Source: Gemmatimonadota bacterium
GTDB taxonomy: Bacteria > Gemmatimonadota > Gemmatimonadetes > Longimicrobiales > Gaopeijiaceae
DNA length: 64,000 nt
Reading direction: 5' to 3'
Assembly: GCA_022560615.1 (NCBI GenBank)
Contig: JADFSR010000011.1
Location: 34,301 to 98,300, forward strand
Shown here: piece by piece, positions 53,391 through 62,261 of the stretch
Layout of the letters: every line of letters begins with the position of its first letter
Numbering within the stretch: position 1 is the first letter of the stretch
Program-made: the position numbers and the translations under genes
Notes under the pieces: model-generated
The model's database searches: none
Told to the model about the DNA's origin: nothing
Seen by the model: only the letters and a program-made list of their open reading frames with translations

Positions 53391-54848
53391 CTAGTGAAAC
53401 GAGCGCCGAGCCTTCCACGTCTCGGGGTGGAAGAGCAGTAGCACCGTGTAGATTTCGAGCCGGCCGACCAGCATGAAGAAGGAGAGCACGATGAGCGCGG
53501 GGTCTGACATCCACCCGTAGTTGTCCGTGGCGCCGACGTCACCGAAGCCAGGGCCTACGTTGCCTATCGTGGCTATGCTCGCCGCGATCGACGTCAGCGG
53601 ATCCATGCCCAGGAAGCCGAGCACGACTGCGCCGGCGAGGCAGAGCAGGAGATATAGGATCACGAAGCCCGTGACGTTGGCCAGCACTTCCTGCTTCACG
53701 GTCTTCTCCCCGACCCGCGTCAACAGCACCGCCCGGGGGTGGAGGTGCTTCCTGAGCTCAATGGCGGTCTGCTTGACCAGCAGCAGGACGCGCATCGTCT
53801 TGATGCCGCCGCCAGTCGAGCCGGCCATTCCACCCACGAAGAAGAGCGCGAAGAGAGCCATCTGCGCCCCTGGAACCCACAGCTCGTAGTCGGCGGTCAC
53901 GAAGCCTGTAGTGGTGGTGATCGAGGTCGCCTGGAATAGCGCGTCGCGCACGGCGGGCTCGAACGCGGCGTAGCTTCCCGACGCCAGGTTCACGACGGCG
54001 ATCGCGATCGCGGCGAGTACCACGATGCAGGTGTAGAAGCGCCACTCATGGTCGCGGAAATAGACTGGTCGCCCGGTCGCCGCACGGAAGTGCAGTGAGA
54101 AGTTCACGCCCGCGAGATACATGAAGACGATCGTCACCCAGTGGATGTATGCCGAGTCGAACGAGGCGATCGACGCGTTCCTGGTACTGAAGCCCCCAGT
54201 GGCGAGCGTGGTGAAGCTGTGGTTCACCGCGTCGAAGAAACTCATGCCTCCCAGCAGATAGAGCGCGGTCTCCGCCGCGGTAAGGCCGACGTACACGAGC
54301 CAGAGCAGCTTCGCGGTCTGCGTAATACGGGGTCGCAGCCGCTCCGGGGTCGGTCCGGGCACCTCGGCCTTGAAGAGCTGCATGCCGCCGACACCCAGGT
54401 ACGGCAGAACCGCAATCACGAGCACGATGATGCCCATCCCACCCAGCCACTGCGTCAGAGACCTCCAGAAGAGCACTCCGTGAGGAAGCGACTCGATGTC
54501 GGTGAACACCGACGCACCCGTGGTCGTGAAGCCCGACATCGCTTCGAAGAACGCGGTGACGGGTGAATCGAGCGCTCCTGTGAACAGATACGGAAGTGTC
54601 CCGAACGCGGCCGCCGCCGTCCAGGCCAGCGTGACGATCGCGAAGCCTTCTCTGGGTGTCAGGTCACCCTCGAACATCGTGATTCTGTACGTGAAGCCGC
54701 CCACGAAAAAGGTCACGATGCCGGCCAGGAGAATGCCCAGAGCGTCGCCGTCGCCGTACACGAACGCGACCCCTGCCGCCATGAACATCGACAGGGAAAC
54801 GAAGATCTGGAGCAGACCTACGACGTTCGCGACCCGGGCTAGGGACAT
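53391..54848 (-). CDS. trkH: Potassium uptake protein TrkH (TrkH/KtrB family)
   Basis: A 485-residue K+-translocating subunit. Four pore-loop repeats with selectivity-filter-like glycines are visible: MSGFTTTGAS, LATGGFSTRN, TTTTGFVTAD and IGNVGPGFGD. These carry the conserved Gly of each filter. About ten or more membrane helices are present. Its ATG shares one base with the trkA stop (TGATG), so the two subunits are co-translated. Confidence 0.94.
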   Translation of the reverse strand: MSLARVANVVGLLQIFVSLSMFMAAGVAFVYGDGDALGILLAGIVTFFVGGFTYRITMFEGDLTPREGFAIVTLAWTAAAAFGTLPYLFTGALDSPVTAFFEAMSGFTTTGASVFTDIESLPHGVLFWRSLTQWLGGMGIIVLVIAVLPYLGVGGMQLFKAEVPGPTPERLRPRITQTAKLLWLVYVGLTAAETALYLLGGMSFFDAVNHSFTTLATGGFSTRNASIASFDSAYIHWVTIVFMYLAGVNFSLHFRAATGRPVYFRDHEWRFYTCIVVLAAIAIAVVNLASGSYAAFEPAVRDALFQATSITTTTGFVTADYELWVPGAQMALFALFFVGGMAGSTGGGIKTMRVLLLVKQTAIELRKHLHPRAVLLTRVGEKTVKQEVLANVTGFVILYLLLCLAGAVVLGFLGMDPLTSIAASIATIGNVGPGFGDVGATDNYGWMSDPALIVLSFFMLVGRLEIYTVLLLFHPETWKARRSFH

Positions 54849-56191
54849 CAGTCGAAGAGCTGCTCGACCTCGGGGACCGCGTCCGGCAGCGCGAACACGA
54901 TGACGTCGTCGCCCGGCAACACGATGTCGTCGCCGCGAGGGAGGATGATCTCGTCACCACGCACGATGGTGCCGATGACCGCGTCCTTCGGGAAGTGCAC
55001 GTCTTTTAGCGCCTGGCCCGCGATCGCCGACCCTTCATCGACGCTGAACTCGATCATCTCGGCGTCGGTGCCGGTCAGCTCTGCGACGGTGACTACGTGA
55101 CCCCGCCGAACGTAGCGCAGGATCGCGTTCACCGTGGACATCCGCGCAGATACCGATGCGTCCACGCCGACGCGCGGTACCAGTCGCAGATACTCGAACT
55201 TGTGTACCAGGCTCACGACCTTGTGGGCGCCCACGGTCTTGGCGAGCAGGCTCGAGAGCAAATTGGTCTCGTCGCTGTTGGTCGCTGCAACGAAGCCATC
55301 GATATCCGCTACGCCCTCCATCTCCAGGAGCTCGAGGTCGGTCGCGTCCGCGTGGAGCACGAGCGCGCGCGGCAATCGCTCCGCTAGCTCGAGACACCGC
55401 CGCCGATTTCGGTCGAGGATCGTGCAATCGATGCCCTTCGCGTCGAGGATCTCCGCGAGGTACTCGCCCTCTCTGCTACCTCCGGCGATCATCACGCGGC
55501 GTAGGCGGGACGACTTGTATCCAGCGAGCGGCGCGAGATCCTCGATCTCGCTGGTGGGGGAGAGCAGGTACAGTTGGTCTCCCGCCAGGATCTTGGAATC
55601 GCCCTTTGGAATGTGCGTCTTGCCGTCACGGACGATGGCGACCGTCGCATAGTGGTGGTCGTTCAAGTCCTCGGCGAGCTCGGCGAGCGTCTTGCCCGCC
55701 ACTGGCGCCCCCTCCTTGATGCGCAGTCCGATGAGATGGACGCGACCCCCTGCGAAGGGCACGACATCGGTAGCGATCTCACTGCGCAGCAGGTCGAACG
55801 TCTCCCGTGCACACTCGCGCTCCGGGTTGATCATCAGGTCGATGCCCATCTGCTCTTGGGAGAGCACCGAGCCCTCTCCGTAGTACTCGGGATTCGATAT
55901 GCGGGCCACGACGTGCTGCACGCCGAACTTCTTCGCCGCCATCGACGCGATGAGGTTGACTTCGTCCTTGCTCGTGACCGACAGCAGCATGTTCGCGTCG
56001 CTGATTCCGGCCTTTTCCAGCACAGGAAGCGAAGCGCCGTTACCTACGACGGTGAGGATGTCGAGCTGTTGCGAAGCGAAGTCCGCCCGCTCCGGGTCGG
56101 ACTCGATCAGGATGACGTCCTGATTCTCTTCTGAGAGGCGCTTAGCCAGGTGGAAACCCACCTCGCCTGCGCCGAGAACGACCACTTTCAT
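54848..56191 (-). CDS. trkA: Trk system regulatory subunit TrkA (NAD-binding RCK)
   Basis: 447 residues in the full-length TrkA layout of two RCK_N-RCK_C repeats. The first Rossmann fold is VVVLGAGEVGFHLAKRL (residues 3-19), the second VMIAGGSREGEYLAEIL (about 233-249). The RCK_C domains end IPKGDSKILAGDQLYLL and ILPRGDDIVLPGDDVIVF. It gates TrkH in response to nucleotides. It lies first in the trkA-trkH pair and is transcribed away from the tRNA. Confidence 0.95.
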   Translation of the reverse strand: MKVVVLGAGEVGFHLAKRLSEENQDVILIESDPERADFASQQLDILTVVGNGASLPVLEKAGISDANMLLSVTSKDEVNLIASMAAKKFGVQHVVARISNPEYYGEGSVLSQEQMGIDLMINPERECARETFDLLRSEIATDVVPFAGGRVHLIGLRIKEGAPVAGKTLAELAEDLNDHHYATVAIVRDGKTHIPKGDSKILAGDQLYLLSPTSEIEDLAPLAGYKSSRLRRVMIAGGSREGEYLAEILDAKGIDCTILDRNRRRCLELAERLPRALVLHADATDLELLEMEGVADIDGFVAATNSDETNLLSSLLAKTVGAHKVVSLVHKFEYLRLVPRVGVDASVSARMSTVNAILRYVRRGHVVTVAELTGTDAEMIEFSVDEGSAIAGQALKDVHFPKDAVIGTIVRGDEIILPRGDDIVLPGDDVIVFALPDAVPEVEQLFD

Positions 56192-56310
56192 GCGAGAGCT
56201 CTGTCGCGGGCGTGCGAGTGCGGCGTCCAGGACGGACGGCGCTGGCGCATGAAGCTAGTTGGAAGGGGGCACTGCGCGAACGGTGGCATGGGCTGTATCT
56301 TCTTTGCCGC

Positions 56311-56384
56311 GGGCCCGTAGCTCAGTCGGTTAGAGCAGCCGACTCATAATCGGTAGGTCGCAGGTTCGAGCCCTGCCGGGCCCA
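56311..56384 (+). tRNA. tRNA with CAU anticodon (elongator Met, or Ile2)
   Basis: A full cloverleaf is readable: acceptor GGGCCCG pairs with CGGGCCC, D-arm GCTC/GAGC, anticodon stem GCCGA/TCGGT around loop CTCATAA (CAT at 56345-56347), T-arm GCAGG-TTCGAGC-CCTGC, and discriminator A at 56384. CCA is not encoded. The acceptor stem is fully paired, so it is not the initiator. CAU is shared by elongator Met and the lysidine-modified Ile2 tRNA; the GACTCATAATCG anticodon arm occurs in both, so I leave the identity open, Met being more likely. The last bases are repeated directly downstream. Confidence 0.93.
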
Positions 56385-56396
56385 TTGCCGGGCCCA
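56373..56396 (+). repeat. 12-bp tandem repeat copying the tRNA 3' end
   Basis: TGCCGGGCCCAT occurs twice in a row (56373-56384 region and the next 12 bases, to about 56396), so the terminal T-arm/acceptor bases of the tRNA are duplicated just outside it. Such duplications can be left by integrases that use tRNA 3' ends as attB, but 12 bases is short and simple slippage would look the same. Confidence 0.6.
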
Positions 56397-56401
56397 TTGC
56401 G

Positions 56402-56427
56402 GGGACCCCTCTAGTCCAAGGGGTTCC
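56402..56427 (+). terminator. Weak hairpin after the tRNA
   Basis: GGGACCCCT (56402-56410) pairs with AGGGGTTCC (56419-56427), with one G-U pair, around an eight-base loop. The following bases, GGCTGTTTCG, contain only a short T run. It could end the tRNA transcript. Confidence 0.4.
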
Positions 56428-57126
56428 GGCTGTTTCGTAGCTCAAAGTCCGGCATGTCCTTCCGCTTCGTCGCTCACCGGCGCCTGAGTGTGTGCCAGCC
56501 GGCTCCGAGCTGGTGGGGTAGCTCGGCCGCGGAAGAGGTGCGAGCCACTCCCGGCCGAGCTTGTCCTCGTCCCTGCGCCATCGGATGGCTCCGTGGCTCC
56601 CTCGGTCGGGCAGCCACTCCGAATACCGGAGGGCGACGATCGCGCCAATCCGGTGAGCGTGATCATCGTGAGTGGGCTGTTCGCTCTGGGGTTGCCGTTC
56701 GTATTGTTGTAGCGAACGCGACAGAGACGAGCTTACTGGCGCTCTGCAGCAGTACCGCGTATCCTATGACCGCTCCCGCCTCCGCCCCCGGGCTCGATGC
56801 CTGTATCTGGGAGCAGCATATGTGAAAGTCGAAGGCGGACCTCTCGCTCGTGGCCCTCACGATTCTTCCCGCGTGTTCCTCGGCGCGGTCCGGGCTAGGC
56901 CGTGGCAGGTCGGTACTCCCCCCTACCTGTTGGAGGTCGTGATCGGGCGCACAGCTGGCGGAGCGGAGTCGACGACGTGATCGCCGGCTGACCCCCCCTG
57001 GCGAGCGCCGCCGGCCACTCAACCTCGAAAAGCCCGTTCACTCGTGAGACGAATGACGCTCGCCGTGGGCGAGGCAAAGTTCGTTATGCCACGTCGACTG
57101 TGGAAGAGATCTCGGAGAAGTTCACC
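56428..57126. other. Gene-poor stretch between tRNA and radical SAM gene
   Basis: About 700 bases without a convincing gene. The best candidate is a 74-codon frame at 56488-56712 (+), which ends in a hydrophobic segment (SVIIVSGLFALGLPFVLL) but has no ribosome site and no family I recognise. Another frame at 56672-56980 (+) is equally anonymous. Both could be remnants. No tRNA, hairpin terminator or repeat is visible apart from those just after the tRNA. The position, between a tRNA 3' end and a compositionally different gene, fits a decayed island edge. Confidence 0.4.
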
Positions 57127-58776
57127 ATGGATTACGCAAGCCACGCTCAAGAATTGGATATCGAAGTCAGAAAGGTGCTGCTCACCAGTGTTTGCCGGCC
57201 GCTGGGTGAGAAGTATGGCCACGGTCCCAGCGTGGGCTATGAACTTCTGCACGCCCAGGTAACTCGGGCCCAGGGGCTGTTCAGTCCCCGTTCGCTGCAT
57301 GTGAGTTTTGGTCTGGAGTACATCGCTGAAAACATCGACGTACCCACGACGGTCCTGCAGTATCCCTCAAAGAGGGAATTCATCGGGGAATTGAAGTGCG
57401 GCCACGATTTGATCGGCATCTCATTCGTGCTCGGCACCTTCAACAGCATGAAGGAGCAAGTGGAACTCATCCGCAAATACTCCCCCCACAGCAAGATTGT
57501 GCTGGGAGGATATGGAACGGTTCTCTCAGATGAGACGCTCCTTCCTCTGGCTGACTTCATCTGCCGGGAGGAGGGAGTGGGATTCATGCGCCGGGTACTC
57601 GGACAGCCTGAGAAGGCCATGCCCTACAGCCACCCAACGATTGTCAATCCACTGACGGTCTTTGGCCGGAATGTTTCCCGTACCGGAGTCGTCTTCGGGG
57701 GGCTGGGTTGTCCCCATGGCTGCGATTTCTGTTGCACCTCGCATTTCTTCCGGCGCAAACATATTCGCTTGCTGCCCACCGGGGCCGATATCTACGCTGT
57801 GGTCCAGCGATACATGAAGTTGAGTCCCGAGATGACCATCATCATTCTCGACGAGGACTTCCTTCTCAATCGAAAGCGCGCCTTCGAATTCCGAGACTGC
57901 GTCGTAAGAGATGGCAAGGCGCTCTCGATCTTCTGTTTCGCCAGCGTGAAGGCCGTCAGCATGTATACGGTGACCGAGATTCTCGAGATGGGAATCGACG
58001 GGATATGGATCGGTTATGAGGGCACCAGGTCAGGTTTCGAAAAACAATCGGGCAGACCGGTTGAAGAGATCTTCACCGAATTCCGCGAGCATGGCATCAC
58101 TATTCTTGCCTCCATGATTGTCGGCTTTGATTACCAGACGCCGGAGATCATCGAAGAGGAGCTATCGGGACTACTGGCACTGAAACCCTGCTTCAACCAG
58201 TTCCTCATCTACGGACCGGTGCCGGGCACGCCTTTCTTCGATCGGGTTGCGGAACAAGGTCTGCTTGTCCATGACGTGAGAGATGACCCCGTGGGATTGA
58301 GCCGAAAGGCTAGTGGATTCGACGCCCTGGTGAAGCATCCCAGCATGAGCGGTTTTGAAATCGAGAAGACGCAGAGGACATGCTTCGAGCAGGACTTCAA
58401 GCGCTTGGGTCCCTCAATATTCCGGTGCATCGAAACCTGGTTGCTCGGGCATTTGAAACTAAGGGATTCAGACAACCCCATCCTGCTGGACAAGGCCCGG
58501 ATGTACGAGCGGCAACTCCGAGATTCCTATCCTGTGTTCCTGGCCGGGAGATTATTTGGTCCCACCCGGGAGGTTCGCCGCTGGATTGGACAGCTACAGG
58601 AGCGCATTCATTCTGTCATTGGCCGGCCGACGTTACCGGAGCGATTTCTGGCCGTCGCCGGCGTGGGCCTGGCTGCAGCCACAGGAACCGCTCTGAAACT
58701 GGGCTGGTTCCAACATCCCAAGCTCATTCGTCACACGTATGGTGAAAGAGAAGGTTCCTCAGCAGAATCTGTGTGA
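57127..58776 (+). CDS. Cobalamin-type (class B) radical SAM protein
   Basis: 549 residues from ATG 57127, chosen because GGAGAAG lies six bases upstream; ATG 57100 is an alternative without such a site. The N-terminal ~180 residues form a B12-binding-like Rossmann domain (LIGISFVLGTFNSMKEQVELI, then KIVLGGYGT), though the DxHxxG cobalt ligand is not evident. The radical SAM cluster motif is GCPHGCDFC (Cys195, Cys199, Cys202), followed by IIILDEDFL, GIDGIWIGYEG and ASMIVGFDYQTP. The C-terminal ~130 residues are helical and end in a hydrophobic segment (FLAVAGVGLAAATG), so membrane association is possible. This architecture is shared by HpnR-like methylases and other lipid or metabolite modifying enzymes; the substrate is not known. 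GC content and codon use are visibly lower than the neighbours', suggesting transfer. Confidence 0.8.
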   Translation: MDYASHAQELDIEVRKVLLTSVCRPLGEKYGHGPSVGYELLHAQVTRAQGLFSPRSLHVSFGLEYIAENIDVPTTVLQYPSKREFIGELKCGHDLIGISFVLGTFNSMKEQVELIRKYSPHSKIVLGGYGTVLSDETLLPLADFICREEGVGFMRRVLGQPEKAMPYSHPTIVNPLTVFGRNVSRTGVVFGGLGCPHGCDFCCTSHFFRRKHIRLLPTGADIYAVVQRYMKLSPEMTIIILDEDFLLNRKRAFEFRDCVVRDGKALSIFCFASVKAVSMYTVTEILEMGIDGIWIGYEGTRSGFEKQSGRPVEEIFTEFREHGITILASMIVGFDYQTPEIIEEELSGLLALKPCFNQFLIYGPVPGTPFFDRVAEQGLLVHDVRDDPVGLSRKASGFDALVKHPSMSGFEIEKTQRTCFEQDFKRLGPSIFRCIETWLLGHLKLRDSDNPILLDKARMYERQLRDSYPVFLAGRLFGPTREVRRWIGQLQERIHSVIGRPTLPERFLAVAGVGLAAATGTALKLGWFQHPKLIRHTYGEREGSSAESV

Positions 58777-58844
58777 AAGAGATCGCGGCCCTCGGGCTCA
58801 AGCCTCCGCGACGTCCTCGCAAGACACGAATCGTGTGCGACAGG

Positions 58845-59216
58845 TCAGTCGCGCTCCGGATCCGGGGGTTTTCGGAGTCGCTTGGCTTGCCCTCGTTTGC
58901 GCTTGTTGCCGAGACGCTTCTCTTTCTCCCTGCGCGGCACCCGCGTCGATATACGAGGGGTCTTGCGACGCAGGAGCTTCTCGAGCTTCTCGCGCAGTCG
59001 CTCGAGCGCCCGGGTGCGGTTGCGATGCTGGCTGCGCTCCTCACGGGCCACCACTCGGAGGCCAGAGGGCAGGTGTACCAGCCGGACGCCGCTCTCGCTC
59101 GTATTTTGGTGCTGTCCGCCGGGTCCGCCCGCACGAAAAGTCTCCACGCGGCACTCGGCGAGGAGCTGCTCGTCCGAGTCGGGAATCTCCAAGTATGGGC
59201 TCGTCTCATTGTCCAT
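58845..59216 (-). CDS. Release-factor-like / ArfB-type GGQ protein
   Basis: 123 residues with the peptidyl-tRNA hydrolase motif GGPGGQHQNTSESGVRLVHLPSG at about 30-52 (GGQ at 33-36) and a very basic C-terminal tail (RRKTPRISTRVPRREKEKR). That is the layout of ArfB/YaeJ and related short release-factor homologues, which free peptides from stalled ribosomes by inserting the basic tail in the mRNA channel. No codon-recognition domain is present. It lies between the radical SAM gene (tail to tail) and the divergent permease gene. Confidence 0.85.
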   Translation of the reverse strand: MDNETSPYLEIPDSDEQLLAECRVETFRAGGPGGQHQNTSESGVRLVHLPSGLRVVAREERSQHRNRTRALERLREKLEKLLRRKTPRISTRVPRREKEKRLGNKRKRGQAKRLRKPPDPERD

Positions 59217-59316
59217 TGCAGAGTCGCCCTCGGGCTATGGCACCATTTCGACGGTAGGGGTAGTGTTTGGCGCGCGCCGTATCTGCGGCGTCCCAACTAG
59301 CCCCTGCTAAGACCTC

Positions 59317-60402
59317 ATGATCTTCGAGCGCACGGAGGAACATCCGGGCGCCAGGTTTCTCCTCATCCTGGCGTGTTTGGTCGTCGTGGTCTACGGGCTG
59401 AAATCTGCGGCGCCGATTCTGCTGCCTACCGCTCTAGCGCTGTTCCTCTCTGTTCTGAGCCTCCCGATCATGCTCTGGCTGGTGCACCACCGGGTACCGG
59501 CGGGGTTCGCGACCTTGATCACGGTGCTCATCTTCGTCTCAGTCGTCGGCCTACTGATCCTGGTGGCGAGCCAATCGGTTACCGACCTCCAGGACAATAT
59601 CCAACGGTACCAGGACCTGTTCGGAGAACGCGTGGCAGCCGTGATAGAGTGGGTCGACGGTCTGAGCCCGAACTTCGACGTCAGCCCTTACATCACCACG
59701 GACCTGATCAATCCGACCGCGGTCGTGGACCTCGTGCAAGGCACGATCGGGCGCATCGCCCAGTTCTTCGGGACGACCTTCATCGTCTTCCTGATCATGG
59801 CCTTCATGCTGGGTGAGGCCACAGTCTTCCCGGAAAAGATCAGGTACGTGCTCGGGCAGAATGCCGGCGACGAGGACCGGTTGGCCAAGGTGGTTACGGA
59901 AGTGCAGACTTACCTGGGCATCAAGACGATGGTATCACTCGCTACGGGGCTGGTTCTGGGTCTTTGGGCCTATTACATGAAACTCGAGTTCGCTCTTCTG
60001 TTGGGCCTGATGGCGTTCCTGCTCAACTACGTGCCCACGGTTGGCTCGATCATCGCGGCGGTGCCCGCGGTGCTCTTGAGCATCGTTTTACACGGAACCG
60101 TAACTCACGCCCTGTTCGTGGCGATGGGTTACGTCGTTGTGAACGTCCTCTTCGGAAACATCCTCGAGCCCAACCTGTTGGGGCGCCGGCTCGGCCTGTC
60201 TACGCTGGTCGTGATCCTGTCGCTACTCTTCTGGGGGTGGGCGTGGGGTCCACTCGGGGCGCTGCTATCCGTGCCGCTGACGGTGATGGTGAAGATCTGG
60301 CTCGAGAACACACACGATTTGCGCTGGGTGGCGGTGTTGTTGGACAAGTCTCCCCCGCCCGTGCCGGCAGGCGGTGCGGGGACCGACCCGGAGGCGGCGT
60401 AG
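59317..60402 (+). CDS. AI-2E family (TqsA/PerM-type) membrane transporter
   Basis: 361 residues with about seven to eight membrane helices in the family's pattern: paired helices at the N-terminus (FLLILACLVVVVYGLKSAAPILLP), a periplasmic coiled segment with LQDNIQRYQDLFG, and a C-terminal block LLNYVPTVGSIIAAVPAVLL, then NVLFGNILEPNLLGRRLGLS. That last Pro-Asn-Leu-Gly segment is the signature of the family. Members include TqsA (autoinducer-2 export) and Na+/H+ antiporters, so the cargo is not fixed by sequence. It is followed two bases later by a conserved hypothetical gene. Confidence 0.9.
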   Translation: MIFERTEEHPGARFLLILACLVVVVYGLKSAAPILLPTALALFLSVLSLPIMLWLVHHRVPAGFATLITVLIFVSVVGLLILVASQSVTDLQDNIQRYQDLFGERVAAVIEWVDGLSPNFDVSPYITTDLINPTAVVDLVQGTIGRIAQFFGTTFIVFLIMAFMLGEATVFPEKIRYVLGQNAGDEDRLAKVVTEVQTYLGIKTMVSLATGLVLGLWAYYMKLEFALLLGLMAFLLNYVPTVGSIIAAVPAVLLSIVLHGTVTHALFVAMGYVVVNVLFGNILEPNLLGRRLGLSTLVVILSLLFWGWAWGPLGALLSVPLTVMVKIWLENTHDLRWVAVLLDKSPPPVPAGGAGTDPEAA

Positions 60403-60404
60403 CG

Positions 60405-60914
60405 ATGCCCAAAGTTGCGTTCGATGCGCTACCGGATCGTGGCCGGTTGTGGGTCTTTCCGGCTACGCAGGCCCTCAGTTCGGTCCAGTCCGATGCCTTC
60501 CTGCAAGCGGTCGACTCATTCCTCGACGCCTGGGCCGCCCACGGCGTTCCGCTTCGCTCCGGCAGGGAACTGAGGGAGGACCGTTTTCTGGTCATCGGCG
60601 TGGATGTGGACGCTGAAGCCCCCTCCGGCTGCTCGATCGACGCGCTGGTGAACCGCCTGCGTGGTCTCGGCACGGAGCTGAGCGTATCGATCATCGATCA
60701 TGCTCCTGTGTGGTACCGCGACGGGGAGGAGATCCGGACTGTTACCCGCGCCGAGTTCCGGGCGCTGGTGGAGTCCGGGGCGGTGGGTCCCGAAACGCAC
60801 GTGTTCGACACGAGCCTGACCACGATCGGAAGCTTCCGTGCCGGGGAGCTCGAGCAGCCGGCGGCTGCGACATGGCACGGGCGCGCCTTTTTCAAGGCTC
60901 ACGTCAGCAACTGA
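60405..60914 (+). CDS. Conserved hypothetical protein, 169 aa
   Basis: ATG 60405 lies two bases after the permease stop. The sequence is globular, with no signal or membrane segment. Notable stretches are RLWVFPATQALSSVQSDAFLQAVDSFLDAWAAHG and DRFLVIGVDVDAEAPSGCSIDALVNRL, which recall a conserved family sometimes mislabelled as ABC transporter ATPase in databases; no Walker motif is present, so that label would be wrong. The Cys in SGCSIDALV is a candidate functional residue. Function unknown. Confidence 0.75.
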   Translation: MPKVAFDALPDRGRLWVFPATQALSSVQSDAFLQAVDSFLDAWAAHGVPLRSGRELREDRFLVIGVDVDAEAPSGCSIDALVNRLRGLGTELSVSIIDHAPVWYRDGEEIRTVTRAEFRALVESGAVGPETHVFDTSLTTIGSFRAGELEQPAAATWHGRAFFKAHVSN

Positions 60915-60953
60915 CCGGCGGACTGGACCACATCCAGAAGAAGCGATGGGACG

Positions 60954-61142
60954 ATGAAGCTGATCGCTGTGCTGGCACTCTCGCTTGCCACCGGGCTCCA
61001 GGAGGCTCCTCCCGCTGACCGCCTCTACGGGCGCGTGTGGATAGATCTCAAGTCGATCGACTTCATCACGATCTCTGATCCCGCGATGGGTCAGGTGGTC
61101 GCGGGCTGGGACGACGTCGAACAGATGACGCTGGCGCGTTGA
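60954..61142 (+). CDS. Small exported protein, 62 aa
   Basis: ATG 60954 begins a short signal-like segment (MKLIAVLALSLATGLQEAPP) and a mature part of about 40 residues (YGRVWIDLKSIDFITISDP). Its TGA shares one base with the ATG of the barrel gene (TGATG), indicating translational coupling. No family is recognised. It could be a small partner or a leader for the barrel protein. Confidence 0.5.
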   Translation: MKLIAVLALSLATGLQEAPPADRLYGRVWIDLKSIDFITISDPAMGQVVAGWDDVEQMTLAR

Positions 61143-62251
61143 TGCGGAAGAAGACAGTTCGACTACTTCTGCTGCTCGCGGCCGTCTTCACGGCGCCGAG
61201 CGCGCTGCAAGCGCAGGAGCCGGCACCTCCCTTGGCGCAGATGCCGCGTACCCTGCGGTGGGGTTTGCAGCGACCGGACCTCATGCGTTTCAACCGCGTG
61301 GAAGGACTCTCGATGGGAGTGCGTGGGCAGGTTCGGCCTCAGACGTCGCTCGGACCGTTGTCGGTGACTGGGACGGCTCGCATCGGGATTGCGGATCTGG
61401 AGCCCAACGGGCGTGTCGACATCACGCGCGAGACTTTGAAGCGACGCGTGACGTTCAGCCTCTTTCACGAGTTAGCTGCCATCGATGAGGATGCCCGGCA
61501 CCTCGGGCTCGGCAATTCGCTGCTCGCGGCGTTCGCCGGTCGGGACGACGGGGACTACTATCGGCGCTCCGGGGCGTCCTTCGAGTGGACGCCACCCGAG
61601 TTGGAGCGACGAGACTTCAAAGTCAGAGGCTTCGCTGAGTACCACCGACCCGTAGTGGTGGAAACCGACTTCGCCGTCTTCAAGCTCCGTGACGACGCGT
61701 TTCGCTTCCGGGAGAACCTGATAGCGGACGAGGGTTGGGTGTACGGAGGCCAGGTCGCGATAACGCCCTGGTGGGGTTCCGATCCGAGCCTTGTACAAGG
61801 AGGTCTCAAGCTGACGGCCGAGGCGGCGACCGGCCACTTCGAGTACGCCCGCACCGCGTTGCTCGCGCGGTTGGCGGTGCCACTCCCGTCCGATATGCGC
61901 CTCGGACTCGAGGCCGGCGCCGGCAAGGGCTGGGGGAAGCTGACCACGCAGCGCATGTGGCACCTGGGTGGACCCTCGTCCCTGCGCGGTTACGATCCGC
62001 GCAGCCTCACAGGCACCAGCTTCGTCAGCGCGAGGGGTGAACTGGCGCGCACGTATTCGTTCGCTTCGGTATCGCTCTTCTCGGACGTCGGTTGGGTGGG
62101 GGAGTCCGAGAGCTACCGCTTCGAGGACGCGCTGTACTCGGCCGGCGTGGGCCTATCGGTGCTGGACGGCCTCATCCGGCTGGACTCCGCGTGGGGGCTC
62201 CGGCCGCCGCGCGCGTTCCGCCTCGAACTGTACCTCGACGCGATTCACTAG
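61142..62251 (+). CDS. Omp85/BamA-type outer-membrane barrel without POTRA
   Basis: 369 residues from ATG 61142; the TTG at 61139 is less likely. The signal peptide ends ALQAQ. The protein is almost entirely amphipathic strands. Near the C-terminus it has LGGPSSLRGYDPRSLTG, the RGY/F motif of the Omp85 superfamily barrel (surface-antigen/ShlB domain), and it ends RLELYLDAIH. No POTRA domains precede the barrel, unlike BamA or TamA, so it resembles stand-alone barrel members of the superfamily. The role may be lipid or protein handling in the outer membrane; I cannot say more. Confidence 0.75.
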   Translation: MRKKTVRLLLLLAAVFTAPSALQAQEPAPPLAQMPRTLRWGLQRPDLMRFNRVEGLSMGVRGQVRPQTSLGPLSVTGTARIGIADLEPNGRVDITRETLKRRVTFSLFHELAAIDEDARHLGLGNSLLAAFAGRDDGDYYRRSGASFEWTPPELERRDFKVRGFAEYHRPVVVETDFAVFKLRDDAFRFRENLIADEGWVYGGQVAITPWWGSDPSLVQGGLKLTAEAATGHFEYARTALLARLAVPLPSDMRLGLEAGAGKGWGKLTTQRMWHLGGPSSLRGYDPRSLTGTSFVSARGELARTYSFASVSLFSDVGWVGESESYRFEDALYSAGVGLSVLDGLIRLDSAWGLRPPRAFRLELYLDAIH

Positions 62252-62261
62252 ATTGCGTTCC

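Noticed and set aside
57100..58776. Radical SAM protein starting at ATG 57100
   Set aside because: No ribosome site upstream; GGAGAAG precedes ATG 57127, which is preferred.
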